Source: Cerrena zonata (Eukaryota > Basidiomycota > Agaricomycetes > Polyporales > Cerrenaceae). Taken from it: a stretch of 64,000 nucleotides of DNA. A program made the translations under genes and the position numbers. The stretch covers positions 62,001 to 126,000 of the forward strand of contig JASBNA010000053.1 of NCBI GenBank assembly GCA_038087015.1. Reading direction: 5' to 3'. The first letter of the stretch is position 1. Every line of letters begins with the position of its first letter. Of this stretch, positions 49,063 through 60,664 are shown one piece after another. The notes beneath the pieces are model-generated. The model did no database searches. It was not told where the DNA came from and saw nothing but the letters and a program-made list of their open reading frames with translations.

Positions 49063-49790
49063 TCTGAGTGTGTACGGCGATTGGGGATGAGGAAAAGAGA
49101 GCAAGAGGGCTCCTGAATTCCAGAGTTCGGTACGGTGGCTTGGCACAATGCGACCACGCGATCACGAGCACTCCTGACACTCTCCTGCCATATCGGGTAG
49201 CTCGCATATCCCAATAAATACTACTAGTATGTAATAGCCTACAAGGACTCGATGCCAAGTTTGCACCATACCTCCCCACGAACTCTTTTCTGCCTTCTTT
49301 GACCTTCTACCTCTACTATACAATGCCGCTGCGCGACTGAAGACTTGCTCGACCCTATGCTACGAAGCAAAACCGTGACGATACTTCATGTCAACCCCCT
49401 GAGGAATCACAAGACATAGAATATCCGAGCTCCTTAGTAGTCTCAATATTCTCTGGACTCCCGTTACAGAGAACACCCATGAGCTTGAGTCGACTCGGAC
49501 CTCCACTCGCTGTCAATACCAGGGAATAAAGCTGTTGAGTTGTTGACTCATTGCGAGACGAAAGCAAAGCATTAGGATTGAATATTGAAGCTTGAAGATT
49601 GAGGCCTGCGGCATATTTGGGACCAGCTATGACGAAGGCGTGTACGTCAGCACATAGATTGATTCAGCCTCATTCATACGATGTTTCACAGTCATTTTGG
49701 TACCAATGTGAATGTCTTAACCAATCATCGTCATCATACGCCGTTTTAAAACCTAATACAATTACTTGGCCCATAGATCATACCGTCTGG
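49063..49790. other. Intergenic, no gene recognised
   Basis: Separates pseudogene C from the next F-box gene. AT-rich with short frames only; no repeat match found. Confidence 0.4.
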
Positions 49791-51581
49791 CTATTTTAAT
49801 TGAAGACGGAGTTCGTTAAAGCAAAACTTTGAGTTTAGGCTAGATCGAGTAGATGATAAACATCTCATCGTTCTATGTACCAGGTTCGAGTTATCAACAC
49901 GAGAAGAATCTGAGAAGGTTGGATCACATACATTATTGATTGCAATGTTATCTTCAGAGATAACCATCTCGATTCCTTTCTCGTCTGTAAGGCCCGTTGA
50001 GAGAACACGATAAGGCAAAGATGTAATTAGCTCTTCCTTAAGCATCTGCGATTGGATCGTTGTGGGGGATGTGAAGCTAGTAGCTAAGCTGAGCTCAGTA
50101 GGGTTGTCATCTTCGCCCACGCAGTTGGTAAGAGACAAGGTGATGTTAGACAGAGCGCCACGATGATTGAGATCATATAACATGACAGAGTGATCTTGTA
50201 CGAGTAGGAAATGCGAGCCGAAGAGCACGAAGTACGTTAGGTCTGTATTATCGAAAGCTCTGGTATTTTTAGGACCCCACAAATTCCAGTCAACGGAAGT
50301 CGTTTGAGGCGAGACGAATTTGTCGCATAAAGACGAGAAAATGCCACTAGGAGTAAAGATAAGAATGTCCTGAGTGAGTCCTAAGGTTTGTTCCTGATAG
50401 ACGCAGCGTATAGCAATAGCAGCAGTGACTTGCGATGTCTGAAACGCGACATTTTTGCTGGAGTGTGTCGATGGACAATTGCGAGCGATGACCATGTCAA
50501 CAAGAGAGAAGCCATCAGCTGCGAGCGGCACACGGAAAGATAATATGTGCTGGAATGCCTTGTTCCCTTTTGTCAGATCAAGGACAACGATACGACCATT
50601 CCGGAATCCATTTCCGTCGACGTAATCGCAACATGATAAGAGAAGTCGGTCGTCATCCAGGAAAACATGAGCTGTGTAATCCACATAACGGTCTGTTGTC
50701 TCATCGCGATCAAACTCGCTTTCATGCATCTAAACAACAGTCAGTATGGATTCTATCACTCAGAAGCATACAGTGCCGCGCATACAATTATGGGGATACC
50801 AAGCTGCCAATCCCACACTGCGATTCGGGAACGCCGAGTATTACCATCAAGCCAGCGGATGAGCATGGCGACCTTGTGGCCCCACGTTTGAATATCGTAA
50901 GTAGCATGTAGCGGGGCTGGAAGTGGGATCTTGACCATGTTGGCGAGCGGGTGTTTCCTACCTGTATGTATATCGATCAAGTGTAGAAAGTTGCTACGGA
51001 ATGTCAGAGACATGCCTGGATTTTGAAAAAAATAAGACTCAAACTTACCGTTCCTCTTCGAAGAATGTCAGAATGATTAACTCCTGATAGGTATCCATGT
51101 GCATAGTTCCAACTGAAAGGGCGAAATCCAATATCCAGGATTTCCGCGGGATTGCCCTGGTACGTGATCCAGGTTGGAAAAAATGAACCGTGTGATCTCC
51201 AAGAGTTGTCGCTAGTATGCCTCCGTACCATTCCCAACCAGTCTCTTCAGACAACGGAATAACACTTTTGGAGACCTTTGAAGGAAAGAAGTCGGCCCAT
51301 GCTTGCTCGTAACGTCTGAGCCTAGCAAGTTTCTCTCGCGGACTCCAGGGATGGAACTCGTTATCAGTCATCCCGGTTGCCTCCAACTCGATCCTGTATC
51401 GGAGCGAAGGAACCCCGTTTACGAGGCGCTCCAACGTTTTGCAAACCTGAAATAGAAATCGAGATTGAGCTCCTAATTCTATTAGATGTAATCCGGTACG
51501 TACTTGTGAGCATGTGAGAAGGTCTCTCCAGGAGAGATGGTTGAGGATATGAAAGAGCAATCGCTGATGCAGGGTGATCAT
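49791..51581 (-). CDS. F-box protein with propeller-like C-terminus, unrelated subfamily
   Basis: ATG 51579-51581 opens MITLHQRLLFHILNHLSWRD, a canonical F-box (LLTCSQVCKTLERLV across an intron at about 51510-51450). Later exons read ILATTLGDHTVHFFQPG, RKSWILDFALSVGTMHMD, LHLIDIHTGRKHPL, HKVAMLIRWLDG and RIAVWDWQLG, then a long last exon (50729-49791) with AHVFLDDDRLLLSCCD, RIVVLDLTKGN and HFLLVQDHSVMLYDL. Blade-like repeats suggest a WD-type propeller, as is common for fungal F-box proteins with this start. About 580 residues, intact, TAG at 49791-49793. A small terminal intron (GTATGT at about 49926) could shorten the C-terminus. Likely an SCF substrate receptor; target unknown. Confidence 0.75.
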
Positions 51582-52129
51582 GGTTACGAACAGAGAATAC
51601 AAGTTGAGCATGCCACTAGGCGCGTACTTAACCTCTACGTGCCACTGACCATGCTCAGTGGCACAATGATCAGTCAAGATCAGATAGCGGAAAGAGGAGG
51701 GTAGATTTCTAAATCCGGCAGTGGGAGTGTGAAGGCAACACCAGTTGTCTCCGTAGCTGACCATATGCGGACAAAGGTGGGATGATAGTCGATCCCCGAC
51801 ACCAGTGACCTAGGTGAAGATGGCTGCCCGCTATGTCACCATCTTTCAAATCATTGTTTCGTTTTTTCAGAGAATTTTGCGATCCAGACCTATACAAGCG
51901 ATCGAAGGTATCGTTATCACTACTGAGGCGAATGTGGATACCATCACATAAAGTTCATTTTTATGACTGACCACAACGGTGACTGAGCTCTATGTATCAT
52001 AAAACTGATCGGCGATTTCCATAGCCTAATCTTTTAGTGCGAAAAGCACAAAAGTAACTAAGGAATCACCGGTCACCACTGGTAGTGAAGCTTGGAAACA
52101 ACACTCGGATCACATATATCAGGGTTACA
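51582..52129. other. Intergenic, no gene recognised
   Basis: Upstream of the minus-strand F-box gene; an in-frame upstream extension of it (51764-51582) is open but lacks F-box similarity. Nothing else supported. Confidence 0.35.
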
Positions 52130-52580
52130 GTCTTGAATTCGAGCCGCCTGTGATGATACAAGATTAGAGAGGTCATGATGATCGAGTCGAGGACGTGAAC
52201 GAGTGATACGATAGACTCACGACCATCGAATAAGTCAACAACCCAATCGAAGCAACTGCAATGTTCAAACCGGTATGCACGACATTCAGTTTGGAGATCC
52301 CACTCCCCTGATGGAGATTCCCCAAGATCGGCACAGGTAGGCCTTTGAAGATTGAGGTAATGATATGTTTATCGTAACAAACCTTGGCCCGACCCTAGAT
52401 ACCAGTGGAAACTAGCGAGAGCACATATGAATCCTATGACATTCGATTTGGACGACGCAAAGAGGGCCCGGACGCGGATGATTTCTGCCAAGAACTGAAT
52501 TGCTGTTCAGAGGATGAGGTTCTGAGGGAATAATGGGTAGATGGGTACACTCACGAAAGGTTATTCCAATACTCAAAACC
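52130..52580 (-). pseudogene. Truncated relic of the multi-pass membrane protein family
   Basis: The minus strand reads ALFASSKSNVIGFICALASF then HWYLGSG (about 52480-52400), matching the NIVGFITAVIGLQWYLG segment of the membrane protein at 56844-57892. After an intron-like gap it reads GISKLNVVHTGLNIAVASIG then LLTYSMV (about 52330-52220), matching VSKVNVLNVISNVAFAVSG then LLTDAML. The frame then diverges (ARIQDCNPDICDPS) and the C-terminal membrane spans are missing. Upstream to 52930 only broken frames are seen. It is a partial duplicate of the neighbouring gene about 5 kb away, with the P450 between them. Confidence 0.55.
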
Positions 52581-53514
52581 TCGCTCCCCAGTATCTGCCC
52601 CAACTGTACAGTGAAATGGAGTGCTTCGTAGACACATTGTACCCCGGTCTCCGCATCATATCCTTTCACCGCTACAAAGGCTTCAGACAGATCGGAATCG
52701 CCTGATGATACCCGTTTTCATGGAACACTTCATCCTGGGTAGAAGCAGAGAAATTTTGCGGTACGTCTCCTACCTTATATCTTGTATACTTAAGCTTTCA
52801 CCGTAAGAGAAGATCAGTTTATAGATGAGCGGACCAAGCATAGGCGTTATAAAGAAGAATTGAGGGAACATACCATTAGTTCGACAGCTTCCGAGTCATA
52901 GTCGCCCTTAGAAGAGCTTGTCAGACAGATCGACGTTCATCCTATCTTGAGCTCATGACTCAGAAAGGAGCAGATGTATTGATACGTGGAAGCAGCTGGC
53001 GGGTAATTTTAAGCGTCTTGGCGTCTTGGAGCTTCGATGGAATGCTAATTATCGTGATATCATCATCATCATGATTGTAGATTTCAATTGAAGAATCGAG
53101 AGAGACCTTGAGAACTAGGTGCGTCTCTTTGAAAGAGTCAATGATGGTGAAAGCGGGCTACGGTATTGTTTATGCATGTTAGGATCCCAAGCATTTGCCT
53201 ATTATAGACATAACATGGTTGGTCGGCTAGTAACCAATACTACGAGAGAGTTGCAAAGGGTGGTCATATATTGTTGCGGGTGTATATATGACCCAAGAAC
53301 TGTATCACATGCACAAATAGAAACCTATCGTAAGTTACATCCCACTCTGTCTCCTCCGCGGTGTTAGACTGAGTTTTTGAAGTGGATACTTATCTGTCAT
53401 GAATAAACTTTATTCACAACGAACCTCGCCAACTCTAGTAAACGACTTTCAGAAACTGACTCAACATGAACTAACAATCAGAGAAAATGTCCCGATGGAA
53501 GTATCTCATATACT
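52581..53514. other. Intergenic with a dispersed element and ATC microsatellite
   Basis: At about 53165-53205 gcatgttaggatcccaag followed by catttgcctatta resembles the dispersed element near copies A and B. A short atc run lies at 53060-53072. No gene is supported. Confidence 0.4.
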
Positions 53515-55775
53515 TCATAAGCCTTCATAAGCAACATTCATCTGGTTAATCAGCTTCGCTGTCCCTTCTGAACGTGGCATTATGGAGCACATAAACTCTT
53601 CGGGGCGACTATATGACTCATCAGACAGAATAAGACGAATAATGCGATCATCTACATACCTCACGAACCCCGACTTAAAATGGATCGGCGGCGTTATTTC
53701 CATCCCGGTTGAGTCTGTGGCCTTCGTGATTGTCATTGTAGCTGCAATATTAGCTACGAGCAAGAAGATACTGCGATCAGCCAGCTCGCTGCCGGGACAT
53801 TGCCTGCGACAAATTCGGTTCATATGATTTGTAGTAGCACAGTCATATTACGATGTTCGTACCTTCTTCCAAAGCCAAAAACAATGTTCTTTGGATCCAT
53901 TTCAGCATTTCTCAGAAATCGTTCGGGACGAAACTCCTGAGGATCATTATAGATACTCGCGTCCTGGGACATCGCCCTAATATAACTCCCGTATGAACAT
54001 CCAAATGGGACGACTAAGAGAATGGATACATACCAGATATTTGGGATAACGATAGCATTCTTCGGAATATAATAACCATTGTATACATCCGATTTGAGCG
54101 TACTGTGGGGAATACCTGGCACAATAGCATCGTAATATGTTAAGATCACTCTGTGGAGAAGAACAAACCTAAAGGAGCCGGCGTGTGCCATCTGATAATA
54201 AGGACATAAGAGACTAAGGTTAAGGTCGCCACAGACATGATTCACTTACCGATATGTCTCTTTGACCACAGACTCGGTATAGGGCAGTGTCTCTCGGTCG
54301 TCCAAATCCGGGATCCTGTCACGGCCTATCACTCGGTCTATTTCTTCCTGAAGCTTGCTGTATACATCTGGATTCCTGACCATTGCGAGAATGAAGGTCA
54401 TCATAGCTGTCGTCGTCTATGAGAGTATTGTAATGATTATCAGTATAGTACAAATCGAAGTGTGTTACGTACCGTTTCCATGCCCGCTATTATGACATAA
54501 GCTTGCGTAGCGACTGTGAGGTAAAGTGGGAGCTTACCTGCATAGACAACCGCAGCCGCACCTTTAATATTCTCCTCATATTCATGCGTGAGTTGTCCCT
54601 CACGATCAAGCTGTTCCACAAGGCTTGACGTGAAACATGCACGGGCAACACCAAGTCTCTGACATTTTATAGCAATGTGAATATAGTTGGTCCAGAGCAA
54701 CGAACAGCCTACCATTTTCTCGCGGACCATGTTGTAAGGTGCATCGTAGACTGTTCTGACGAGTTTATCCACCGCAGCAGCCTTCGTTTTGAATCCACCA
54801 CCAGGACACCAGGCAGGAACCAATTTTACTATAATCGGAGTCAGTAGCCTGAGCGTCCTAGTCACATATTTGTTAGTGTGGACAACTTACAGATTGGAAA
54901 GAAGTCGACGAGTGTTGAGCCTGGGCTACATGTTTATCATCAGTCCGTGAAAAGTTGCAGGCATTCCTTTCGGTTACAGACCTCCCTGCTGTCACCGTCT
55001 CATGTCCTGCTCGCTCCGCAATAACAACAAACTCGTCGTCGTCACTGGTTACTCGATGACCATAAACGATTTCCATGATAAGACTTGCCGAGAACCTGTC
55101 GACAATGTTTGCACAATGACGTCACTCATGCCACTAGGCACCTACCGTGTGAAATGGGAGGACCATGCATGGGGAGTCAGCGAAACGTTGCTAAGAAATC
55201 TACCAACCTCTCTTCTCTGTATTTCTCGATAGCTATCGAGTGACTCCTTGGTTTGGAACGCGTTTTGCATCCATTTCCGGTGAAGCCTAAACTTATCACC
55301 ATACGGGATGTTAGTCAGAGCATTCCGCCATCCCATCCTGCAAAGACATTAATTGATACACGGACTGTAGATAATTCGCAAATGCGAGATGACTTACAGC
55401 TCCACAAACAGAATAAATCGTGGGCGATCTGAATAGTTCCCGCTCCGTTTCTCAAGTAAATCCCGAGCTACCTCATAGGAATTGATAACGATGGCTGGTG
55501 TTCGGAAAAGTTTGGCGAACACGATACCCCCTGGCATGAGACACATGAGTAAGATACTAGCTTTCGAATAAAGAGATACAAACCAAATTTCTTTCCCCAT
55601 TCCGCCAAAGCTTTTTCTTGATATTTTTGAGGAAGGAGGTGTATGCACCCAATAATCGGCAAGCGCGTGGGTCCGGGAGGATAGGGCAAATACCAAGTGA
55701 GAGCTTTCCGCCATACGTAGAAAATAACTAGGAAACCAATGGCGCAAGATGTTTCCAGTGGATAGTAACTCGACA
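53515..55775 (-). CDS. Cytochrome P450 monooxygenase
   Basis: ATG 55773-55775 (MSSYYPLETSCAIGFLVIFY) gives an N-terminal membrane anchor followed by the proline hinge PYPPGPTRLPIIG. Ten or more exons splice to about 520 residues. The diagnostic motifs are all present. The I-helix AGMETTTTA is assembled across two introns near 54490-54420. The K-helix ExxR is ETYR in SVVKETYR (about 54260), and the PERF-type motif is FRPERFL (about 53930). The heme-binding FGFGRRQCPG is split by an intron at 53855-53797, and its Cys is the axial heme ligand. TGA is at 53515-53517. The protein is expected on the ER facing the cytosol, oxidising small molecules with a P450 reductase; the substrate cannot be read from sequence. 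The layout resembles the O-methylsterigmatocystin oxidoreductase-like P450s that are common in basidiomycetes. No secondary-metabolite core enzyme lies nearby. Confidence 0.93.
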
Positions 55776-56843
55776 TGGGCCTGGATGCTATCGTGAGCGT
55801 CGGAAGAGCCTGAGGGCGGCAGGGAGAATGATACACCCGTGAATTATAGCTCCAAACATTGTGGTTCCTGACATAATGACATTCCTGAGATATTGGAAGC
55901 CATCAGAATCTGTCAAATGTCACAAGAAAGTCGAGGGAAATGCCTAGTTAATCCCCTTCTGGCACGACAAGACAGATTGTACCACATATGGATTGGTTGG
56001 CCCCGACAAGTGCGTTTCCGACTTGCTGTAGAAAAGCTGGGAGCGAGTCTCCCAGAATAGCCTAGTTTGCGCTATTAAGCCTCATCAGGCGAAGGACTAT
56101 GGGGTACAAGCACGCCATTATCAGGCAGACTCTGTGAAATTCGTTCATTTTGGAGAGGAAAGATATAATGTTCTTGGTGAACATCGGGTTTTATCCTATA
56201 GACATCAGAGGGCAAAGTTGATGCGTCGACGTTAGTACCGTAATTAACAACCAATGGGTATCCTGCCTATCCCCGCTGGAATTAATCTGCAGCATATTCC
56301 AAATGTAGTGTATCCATTGCTGGTCCATTGCTCCATAAGACGGCAATCGCAATGTATACGTCGTCATAGAGCTCTAGTTATCGAATTTTCACCTTTGATC
56401 CAAACATTTTGATCATCTGCCAGCTCGTCAGATCGACCGGCTTCTGTGACACTTTTCCTATGAACGAGGTAAGATGGCTGTAATCAGATATTGCAAAATA
56501 TCACCTAAGATACAAAAGTACCCACCGCTATTCATCAAGTGCGTTAGTAGCGCCGCAGCAACGGGCTTCTCGGTTTACATTCCATCTCCACACTGTGCGT
56601 TCTTCGCTCAAGTGACAATCATCGCTCGTCAGAAATGCTAAATATATCTTGAATAATAATAACGATCAAGGGGCTTCCATCATGATCACATAGAGGACGA
56701 ATCATCCGGGGTCGTATCGTCTTCCTCACGATTTCCCTCTAATCGAGAGGTGCTGGTTACATCGAAGACCAGGCTCGTGGGGCCAGGCGTAGTCACTTCG
56801 TTACTCCAGCTTCCATAAAATCCTTGAGAACCTCGATAAATAA
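55776..56843. other. Intergenic, no gene recognised
   Basis: It includes the P450 promoter and the 3' end of the membrane protein gene. At 56688-56831 a minus-strand frame (SWSNEVTTPGPTSLV.. to DDSSSM then TGA) could be a last exon of that gene, a hydrophilic tail, but the phase of the join does not fit cleanly. Confidence 0.4.
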
Positions 56844-57892
56844 TCAAATAATTCGCGCACGCCTAATTATATCGCCCGTTAAATTGCTGCGGGCGAAAAA
56901 TGAGTTCGAGAAGCTCACCTGTACTGCAGGGGTGAGAGCGATCCATACATCGAAAGTCATGATAATATTGACTGACATGCCAATGTAGCTGGCGAGAAGC
57001 ATGATTGAACAAACCGCATTTGCAAACGCCGATTCTACGAATAAAATTGAGATCAAGGTATAATGTTTTCCGTAGCCTTGACCCAGAGCTTTTTGCGCCT
57101 GAAGTTTGCAGCTCAACAAACGGAAGACGATCAGAGATGTCAGCGAGACATTGAGGGCGAGGGAAGCGCTAAAGTAAGCAGTGGCTACGCTGAATGAACG
57201 TTCGAGTCCAAACACGCAGAAAACAATGCTCATTGCTATCAGTTGCGTAAGTGCTAGAGCTGTAAGTTATACACCGGATTACTCACCGGTGGAAGCTATG
57301 AGCAGCAAAACAGGGAGCAAAACGATAAGGTTTGGCCGAGGGAAGAGCGTACATTTCCAAATCTGTCGGCATCGCCATATCTGTGATATTGCGAGTCAAA
57401 CTATGCACTGTCTCGGTCCTCATAAATGAACTTACCAGCATAGCATCGGTCAGCAAGCCCGAGACTGCAAATGCTACATTGGAGATGACGTTGAGTACAT
57501 TGACTTTCGAAACCCAGAAGATGACCTCGGAAAGCCATTCCTTCCGGGACTCTGAGCCCGCAGCTATGAAGAGATCCGGTGTACGTCGACCAATACTGGC
57601 AGGTTCGTATGGTTCATATCCCAAGTTTTGTATAGGACCTAGATACCATTGCAGTCCGATAACGGCGGTTATGAATCCAACGATATTTGCTAGCTCCAGT
57701 GCGATTGTATGAACGATCATGACCTTGATCAACTTGGACTTCAACGCGTTCTTAGAGAACACTAGAGCACGCAGACAGAGCAACCCAGCTAGAAATTGTA
57801 TCGCTTTAACAGTATATGCGTCAACGATGCTAGCTGAGGAAATGAGAACCGTAGGTGTTCCACTCACAAAAGCTCATGCATGTGACAATCAT
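56844..57892 (-). CDS. Multi-pass (about 7 TM) fungal membrane protein of unknown function
   Basis: The likely ATG is at 57890-57892 (MIVTCMSF, then an intron). Exons read YTVKAIQFLAGLLCLRALVF, MIVHTIALELANIVGFITAV, LQWYLGP, VNVLNVISNVAFAVSGLLTD and, across an intron at about 57435-57381, DAML to IWRCRQIWKC. They continue with NLIVLLPVLLLIAS, SLALNVSLTSLIVFRLL and SILFVESAFANAVCSIMLLA. That order (hydrophobic spans, a D-x-L-L-x-W-R-C turn, then a K-x-Y..I..VESA helix) matches a large basidiomycete family of seven-span proteins that I recognise only as a pattern. Members resemble receptors or transporters in topology, and function is unknown. The 3' end is uncertain: the frame ends at 56844, or may splice to 56831-56688. 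A truncated relic of the family lies at 52130-52580. Confidence 0.7.
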
Positions 57893-58638
57893 TGCGCTGC
57901 CTAGAGTCTGACGGGTCTCTGAAGAGAGACGAAAGAAAGACCCTAATAATAGATTGAGTGGGTAGATGGCACCCTGTCCATTGTGCACTCCGACGGGATT
58001 CAAGGGTGCGTATCTTTTGACTGGAATTTGTAATTGAGATAATAAAACAAAGAAAGACAAAGGCGATCCAGACTTACCTTTGGGGATAGGCATGACCGAA
58101 ACCGTTGTGGTTCAGTATTCCGACGGAAGCTTTTGAATCGTTGGCAAGGCCAGTGACATACGTGTGAGTGCATCGCACAATGTTAGGGTGGCGGTGGTGG
58201 CATCCCTGATCGATTCTGATGCCAAAATTACGAACGATAATGTACGTACAGATCCGTACGGAAATACAGAGGTGCAATCGTGCTGTGGCTATGTACTGCG
58301 CCTCGATCTAAAAGTAAGTTGGGAGACCACCTATTAAATTAAATTGGTAAGAGTCGGGAAAGAAGAAAATCATATACCAGTGTTCAAATTTCCACGAGCA
58401 TTATAGATAATTAATAGACTGTTCCTCTAAAGAGGGCCTTGAACCTAGATACGACTCCATTGAAAGTCTGTAGGCCAAATATTCAAAAGCAATGATGGAA
58501 GTGACAGAGAAAACAGAAGATCTGTCGCCAATCTTTGAAACGCTGGCTTCGGCTAATCTACACTTGCTTTCAACTACGATCATCTACTAATTCATTTCTT
58601 TGCACCGTGATTCTTTCCCTTGTGGTCCCTCTATTGAA
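57893..58638. other. Intergenic between divergent genes
   Basis: Holds the divergent promoters of the membrane protein (-) and Rtt106 (+). A possible additional 5' exon of the membrane protein gene (57893-58093, in frame upstream of its ATG) cannot be excluded. Confidence 0.4.
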
Positions 58639-59940
58639 ATGAATTCTGCATACCTTCAGCTTGTGCAGGACAGTATATCCAAGGAATACAGCGATCAACT
58701 GAAATCGCTTCCAAACGCAACATGTGGCCTTCTAGACACCGTTCTCCGTTTTGCCTTGGGTGCCGAATGTCCCTCGGACGCGTCTCCTGACATAAAAACA
58801 CAATGGAAGGACCAACAACGAACGTTTGAACAACTACGGAGGAAACGACCACGAGAGGACGAACAAGTTACTGACGCGAAACGGGTGAGGACGGACGAGC
58901 CTGCATTGTTCACTTTACGGAACTTCTCTGTCACTTCCCCCGTACGCAAACGCGTACATATCTCTATTCATAAGTCATACATACAGCTAACACATCCTGC
59001 GAGTGATGCTGTGGAGTCGACTATCCCTCTATCGTCTGTTACCCAAGCATTCTTACTCCCCACGCGAGGAAAATCGAAGCCACATTGGACAACCATCCTA
59101 CTCACACCCGAAAACCAAGTTGTTTTTGGTATCGACGCGACACCACCCCCATTTGAAACCACAGACCAAACTGGAACGACCACGAAACACCCTAAAAACA
59201 CGCCCGTGCTAGACCATCTTCATACCTTCCTCTCCCACCTTCCCATCCCTACCCTTGAGCCATCTCTAACAGTCTTTAAGAGCGCCCTAGGACAAACGTC
59301 TGGAACTGAGGGCTATCGTGGTGCGAAAGCGGGTACACTCTGGTTTCTGACAGATGGCGTTCTCTGGGACGCGTCCAAAACCTGCGAATTCTGGGATATG
59401 CGAGACATAGCTCCTGACGGTGTACGCACGATCAGCGCCACAGGTCGCAGCTGCTCCGTCATCCTCACGCGCAAGGAGTCGGAACAACCGATAGATATTC
59501 AAATGGTGGATGGCAAGGAGCAAGATCCCATTACGCGATGGGTCCGGGCGAACCAGCATCGATTCGGAAAGTCTGATGATCCCGGAGTAGCCGCAGCCCA
59601 AGACGATTCAGACGAGGAGGATGAGGATTATACCTTTGATAGTAGCGACGACGACGGCGGTTCAGCCACCAGTGATAGCAGTGACAGTGACGACGAAGGT
59701 GGGGGTGGCAGTGGGGATGAAGAAGCCGAGGCGGAAGTGTCTGGAGACGAAGGTGAAGATGATGAAGTTGAAGAGTTGGATCCAGCACGGCACCCCCTCC
59801 TTCGACCAGGTGCCATGCCGAAAATGTCCAAAGCTGCGATGGAAGCTGCCGTAGGAATTGTAGAAGATGCGTTTATGGGTGCTCCAGTAGATGGTGAAGA
59901 TGAGGAGGACGGCGAGGAAGAGGATCAGTTGGATGATTAG
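58639..59940 (+). CDS. RTT106: Histone chaperone Rtt106-like
   Basis: A single uninterrupted exon of 433 codons. The first true ATG is at 58639 (MNSAYLQLV), since the open frame upstream has no ATG. Residues 1-60 are helical, residues 60-80 carry a basic nuclear signal (RRKRPREDE, AKRVR), and residues 85-320 look like the tandem PH-like domains of the family: VRKRVHISIHKSYIQLTHP, SSVTQAFLLPTRGKSKPHWT, then FKSALGQ, AGTLWFLTDGVLW and CSVILTRKESEQ. The C-terminal 110 residues are extremely acidic (runs of D and E), as in Rtt106 and other histone chaperones. The known family role is binding newly made H3-H4 acetylated at H3K56 and passing it to nascent chromatin, plus heterochromatin silencing. 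It is by far the most conserved-looking gene here, and being intron-free it is unlike its neighbours. Confidence 0.9.
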   Translation: MNSAYLQLVQDSISKEYSDQLKSLPNATCGLLDTVLRFALGAECPSDASPDIKTQWKDQQRTFEQLRRKRPREDEQVTDAKRVRTDEPALFTLRNFSVTSPVRKRVHISIHKSYIQLTHPASDAVESTIPLSSVTQAFLLPTRGKSKPHWTTILLTPENQVVFGIDATPPPFETTDQTGTTTKHPKNTPVLDHLHTFLSHLPIPTLEPSLTVFKSALGQTSGTEGYRGAKAGTLWFLTDGVLWDASKTCEFWDMRDIAPDGVRTISATGRSCSVILTRKESEQPIDIQMVDGKEQDPITRWVRANQHRFGKSDDPGVAAAQDDSDEEDEDYTFDSSDDDGGSATSDSSDSDDEGGGGSGDEEAEAEVSGDEGEDDEVEELDPARHPLLRPGAMPKMSKAAMEAAVGIVEDAFMGAPVDGEDEEDGEEEDQLDD

Positions 59941-60664
59941 TCTTGATAATTTTATTGTGAGTCCTTCAACTAATCTGAATCTTCTATCTTAAATTGCCCT
60001 TCACAGACTCTCGACAAGTCTGCTTGATTACACTTTCTATGCGGTTTCTAGACCCATCACTTTCAACAGGAGCATCTTATAGATGATCTAGATCTGGATT
60101 GCGTTATAATAAGCAACCCCACGAGGAATTGAGATAGAAAGGGAATTCTCATGTCGACGACAAGTCAATGAGATGTAGGTGTCTTCGAAGTCTTGAGCAC
60201 CATCATATATCAAAAGAAATAAGGCAAGCACTTGTGATCCTAATAAAAGCAAGCAGGACTTGTAACTCCGACTCGCCACCTGTAGTCTTTCTTACTGTCT
60301 GGTTCTCTCATAGGTAGGTATGTCTACATTACGGGACATGAGTATTTTATGCGCAAATGACTCACACTAACCACACACTCGTTTCCAATACGTACAAAGT
60401 TTGTCAATGGTGGTGCTGGAGGGTCTGATCCAGATTATCTGATAGAGCAGCACGCTATACTATTAGGTAACTTAGGGGCCAAAGATACATCCTCCTCCTC
60501 CTCCTCCTCCTCCTCCTCCTCCTCCTCCTCCTCCCCCTCGCACTCTTTCTTGATACAGAGTATACATACTCTGGCCCTTCAACGTACGGTATACCTGACT
60601 GGTCTAGGGTATAAATACCTTTCTTCATAGGGCGCTTGAACCTACTACAGCCGGGTTTTATGGA
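59941..60664 (+). promoter_or_regulatory. Upstream region of F-box copy 3
   Basis: It contains the reversed dispersed element (ggcaagcacttgtgatccta, 60221-60243) and a segment at 60390-60560 collinear with the promoter of F-box copy 2 (ttgtcaatgg, gattatctgatagagcag, actctttcttgatacag). A TCC array interrupts the conserved block. Confidence 0.55.
60491..60534 (+). repeat. TCC trinucleotide microsatellite
   Basis: About 14-15 uninterrupted CCT/TCC units at 60491-60534, followed by a C-rich stretch. The homologous position upstream of copy 2 (40680-40705) has only an irregular purine-rich stretch on the plus strand, so the array expanded in this copy. Confidence 0.95.

Noticed and set aside
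58600..58638. A start codon at 58600 for the Rtt106-like gene
   Set aside because: The codon there is TTG; the first ATG in frame is 58639, which leaves the whole conserved protein intact.
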